Shown here: one piece after another, positions 5,628 through 7,114 of the stretch
Numbering within the stretch: the stretch's first letter is position 1
Layout of the letters: every line of letters begins with the position of its first letter
Origin: Oscillospiraceae bacterium
Lineage (GTDB): Bacteria; Bacillota; Clostridia; Oscillospirales; Oscillospiraceae
Assembly: GCA_028708585.1 (NCBI GenBank)
Contig: JAQVYO010000077.1
Coordinates: 1 to 7,114, forward strand
DNA length: 7,114 nucleotides
Direction of reading: 5' to 3'
The notes under the pieces: model-generated
Database searches by the model: none
What the model was told of the DNA's origin: nothing
Seen by the model: only the letters and a program-made list of their open reading frames with translations
Translations under genes and position numbers: made by a program

Positions 5628-6517
5628 CAATTCAAAAAACAGCTATGATTACCATTGCGGGCCGCCCCAACGTGGGCAAATCCACTCTTACCAATACGCT
5701 GGTGGGAGAAAAGGTGGCAATCATCTCGCAAAAGCCCCAGACCACCCGAAACCGCATCTGTGCGGTTTTAAACCGAAACGAAACGCAATTTGTCTTTCTG
5801 GATACACCGGGCCTTCACAAGCCCCGCACTCTTTTAGGGGATTATATGGTAAGAGTCACCCGGGAAAGCGTGGCCGACGTGGACGCCGTTCTGCTTTTGG
5901 TGGAACCAGTTGCGCGCGTTGGGGTGCCGGAGCAGATTTTGATGGAGCAGCTCAGCCAGCTGAACATGCCCTCCCTCCTGGTCATCAACAAAATTGACAC
6001 TGTGAAGAAAGAAACGATTTTAGAGGTCATCGCCCAGTATCAAAACGCCCATAAATTTGAGGCCGTTTTTCCTATTTCCGCCAAAACCGGCGACGGTATT
6101 GAGACTCTTTTCACGGAACTTGAAAAATACTCCAAACCGGGGCCTCAGTTGTTTCCGGATGGTATGGCCAGCGATCAGCCGGAAAAACAGATCATTGCTG
6201 AAATTGTCCGTGAAAAGCTGCTTTCCTGTTTGGATCGGGAAGTACCTCACGGCACGGCGGTGGAAATCACCCGTTTTACCGAGCGGGAGAACGGGATTGT
6301 TGATCTGGACGTAACCATTTACTGTGAGAAAGCAAGTCATAAAGGGATTATCATCGGCAAGCAAGGCTCCATGCTGAAAAAAATTGCCGGTCTCGCCCGC
6401 CGGGATATTGAAGCGTTTATGGGAACGAAGGTCTACATGGAAACCTGGGTAAAATTAAAGGAAAACTGGCGGGACAATCAGACTTGGATGCGCAATTTCG
6501 GTTTTGAACTAGATTAG
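5624..6517 (+). CDS. era: GTPase Era (16S rRNA-binding ribosome assembly GTPase)
   Basis: Era binds the 3' end of 16S rRNA through a KH domain and uses GTP to check 30S assembly. The 297-residue protein is family length. The GTPase domain has G1 GRPNVGKS (13-20), G2 with TTRNRI (40-45), G3 DTPGLHKPR (60-68), G4 NKID (122-125) and G5 ISAKTGDG (151-158). The KH domain (about 200-280) holds IIIGKQGSMLKKI with GKQG at 245-248, and the C-terminus NWRDNQTWMRNFGFE is standard. I chose the ATG at 5624, which overlaps the dgkA stop as ATGA, because MTIQKTAMITIAGRPNVGKST fits the family N-terminus. The frame is open upstream (another ATG at 5600), but that sequence codes for the DgkA C-terminus in another frame. 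In B. subtilis cdd lies between dgkA and era; it is absent here. Linkage to ybeY joins two 16S 3' end factors in one operon. Confidence 0.97.
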   Translation: MTIQKTAMITIAGRPNVGKSTLTNTLVGEKVAIISQKPQTTRNRICAVLNRNETQFVFLDTPGLHKPRTLLGDYMVRVTRESVADVDAVLLLVEPVARVGVPEQILMEQLSQLNMPSLLVINKIDTVKKETILEVIAQYQNAHKFEAVFPISAKTGDGIETLFTELEKYSKPGPQLFPDGMASDQPEKQIIAEIVREKLLSCLDREVPHGTAVEITRFTERENGIVDLDVTIYCEKASHKGIIIGKQGSMLKKIAGLARRDIEAFMGTKVYMETWVKLKENWRDNQTWMRNFGFELD

Positions 6518-6608
6518 CTTTTGAATTGAGACAGCGAAAAATTACCGGGGATATTTATGGGCCCGCGTTAAACCCTAATCCTACAATCTTTTTTAGGAGG
6601 TTCCGCCC

Positions 6609-6725
6609 ATGCAGTCGCAGTTCATTTGGAAATTTTTTCTGCAAACCGGTATGCCTGAGCTTTATATCCTCTTCAAGGAGCGAAAACGCGTTGAGACCGC
6701 CAGCCGGCTGGAGCCAACCGCCTAA
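6609..6725 (+). CDS. yqzL: YqzL-like small protein (38 residues)
   Basis: YqzL is a very small Firmicutes protein of unknown function, encoded between era and recO. The 38-residue product has the recognisable pattern FIWKFFLQTGMPELYILFKERKR (residues 5-27), matching the family wording of Trp-Lys, Phe, Thr-Gly, Tyr, Leu-Phe-Lys-Glu; the basic tail is weakly conserved. AGGAGG (6595-6600) stands 8 nt before the ATG, one of the strongest ribosome sites in the window, which supports real translation. It is slightly shorter than the 47-residue B. subtilis protein. The 91-nt gap after era has no gene and only a weak promoter-like pair. The stop codon lies inside the foot of a hairpin (6720-6745). 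Confidence 0.8.
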   Translation: MQSQFIWKFFLQTGMPELYILFKERKRVETASRLEPTA

Positions 6726-6745
6726 AGGGAAGGCTTCCCTTTGGC
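6720..6745 (+). other. Hairpin over the yqzL stop codon
   Basis: AAAGGGAAG (6724-6732) and CTTCCCTTT (6734-6742) are a perfect 9-base inverted repeat; a realistic fold is a 7-bp stem with an AGGCT loop. GCC (6720-6722) and GGC (6743-6745) extend it past one bulged T. The nearest T-run is over 20 nt downstream (6766-6770), so a normal intrinsic terminator is unlikely. It may protect or process the mRNA at the end of yqzL. Confidence 0.45.
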
Positions 6746-6779
6746 CCCTGCAAGCCCGCAAACTCTTTTTGATAAATTT

Positions 6780-6799
6780 GGAGGATGGAAACATCCTCC
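6780..6799 (+). other. GAAA-tetraloop hairpin upstream of recO
   Basis: GGAGGATG pairs perfectly with CATCCTCC over eight base pairs, closed by a GAAA (GNRA) tetraloop. It ends 9 nt before the recO ribosome site (AAGG, 6809-6812). The 5' arm carries a GGAGG that would itself look like a ribosome site but is masked in the stem. There is no T-run after it. Likely roles are an mRNA stability or processing element, or control of recO translation; none is proven. Confidence 0.5.
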
Positions 6800-6819
6800 G
6801 TACATAATAAGGTGAGTCT

Positions 6820-7114
6820 ATGCATTTCAACACCCGTGGGCTTGTCCTGCGAGAAATCGCGTACAAAGACAGGGACAAGCTGCTTACTGTCCTCACGCCG
6901 GATCACGGGAAACTGACCGTGCGGGCGCGTGGACTGGGGAAAAGGGGAAACCATCTGGACGCGGCGGCGCAGCTTTTGGTTTATTCCGACATGACGCTTT
7001 TCTCCTATCGGGATTATTATACGCTTGACGAAGCCAATTCCATCCGGCAGTTCTGGGGTGTCAAGTCCGACCTGGAACTTCTGGCCTTGGCTTCTTATTT
7101 TGCGGAGTTAACCG
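6820..7114 (+). CDS. recO: DNA repair protein RecO (N-terminal 98 residues; C-terminus beyond the right edge)
   Basis: RecO helps load RecA on SSB-coated single-stranded DNA with RecR in recombinational repair. The visible 98 residues cover the N-terminal OB-fold: FNTRGLVLREIAYKDRDKLLTVLTPDHGKLTVRARGLGK (about 3-41), then QLLVYSDMTLFSYRDYYTLDEANSI (about 50-74), which agrees with the family pattern. The later helical and zinc-binding parts are outside the window. AAGG at 6809-6812 is 7 nt before the ATG. The gene sits 94 nt after yqzL, with two strong hairpins in and beside that gap. The order era, yqzL, recO is the same as in B. subtilis. Confidence 0.93.
   Translation, partial: MHFNTRGLVLREIAYKDRDKLLTVLTPDHGKLTVRARGLGKRGNHLDAAAQLLVYSDMTLFSYRDYYTLDEANSIRQFWGVKSDLELLALASYFAELT

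Noticed and set aside
6526..6555. TTGAGA-18-GATATT as a promoter for yqzL-recO
   Set aside because: The -35 is good but the -10 matches only four of six and the spacing is 18; the surrounding 91-nt gap offers no other support.

Overview
The window looks like chromosomal core sequence from a spore-forming Firmicute of class Clostridia, plausibly Oscillospiraceae/Ruminococcaceae. The reasons are the sporulation pair yqfC-yqfD, the B. subtilis-like order phoH, ybeY, dgkA, era, yqzL, recO, an HPr/Crh-like gene next to uvrC, Shine-Dalgarno sites ahead of most genes, and the protein wording (for example the UvrC motif YDISNTGG). The taxon is inferred from gene content and protein style only.

Layout. 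Minus strand, 1-1769: a Crh/HPr-like gene (1769 to 1506) followed by the 5' two thirds or so of uvrC (1360 to 1, running off the left edge). Each has a recognisable sigma-A-type promoter upstream. Positions 1770-1994 form a divergent control region. Plus strand, 1995-7114: yqfC, yqfD, phoH, ybeY, dgkA, era, a 38-residue yqzL-like gene, and the start of recO (running off the right edge). This run is closely packed, with an 11-nt gap between yqfC and yqfD, 12 nt between phoH and ybeY, and a 4-nt ATGA overlap between dgkA and era. It probably forms one long operon.

How the genes fit together. UvrC (nucleotide excision repair) and RecO (recombinational repair) flank an operon for sporulation (YqfC, YqfD), rRNA and ribosome maturation (PhoH/YbeZ, YbeY, Era) and lipid-carrier recycling (DgkA). 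The B. subtilis version of this operon also has pgpH between phoH and ybeY and cdd between dgkA and era; both are absent here.

Most notable points. (1) The Crh/HPr-like gene is complete in sequence and well conserved, but has an in-frame TAA at codon 24, where HPr has Gln, and Tyr instead of the phosphorylatable His15; Ser46 is kept. (2) An exact match to the sigma-54 core promoter pattern (TGGCAC-N5-TTGCA) lies upstream of yqfC and points into the operon. (3) The promoter of the crh-like gene is overlaid by a dyad and a direct repeat, and the uvrC promoter by a GC-rich hairpin at its predicted start site. (4) Two strong hairpins, one with a GAAA tetraloop, sit at the end of yqzL and just ahead of recO. 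I see no phage, IS element, CRISPR, tRNA, rRNA or obvious new defence system.
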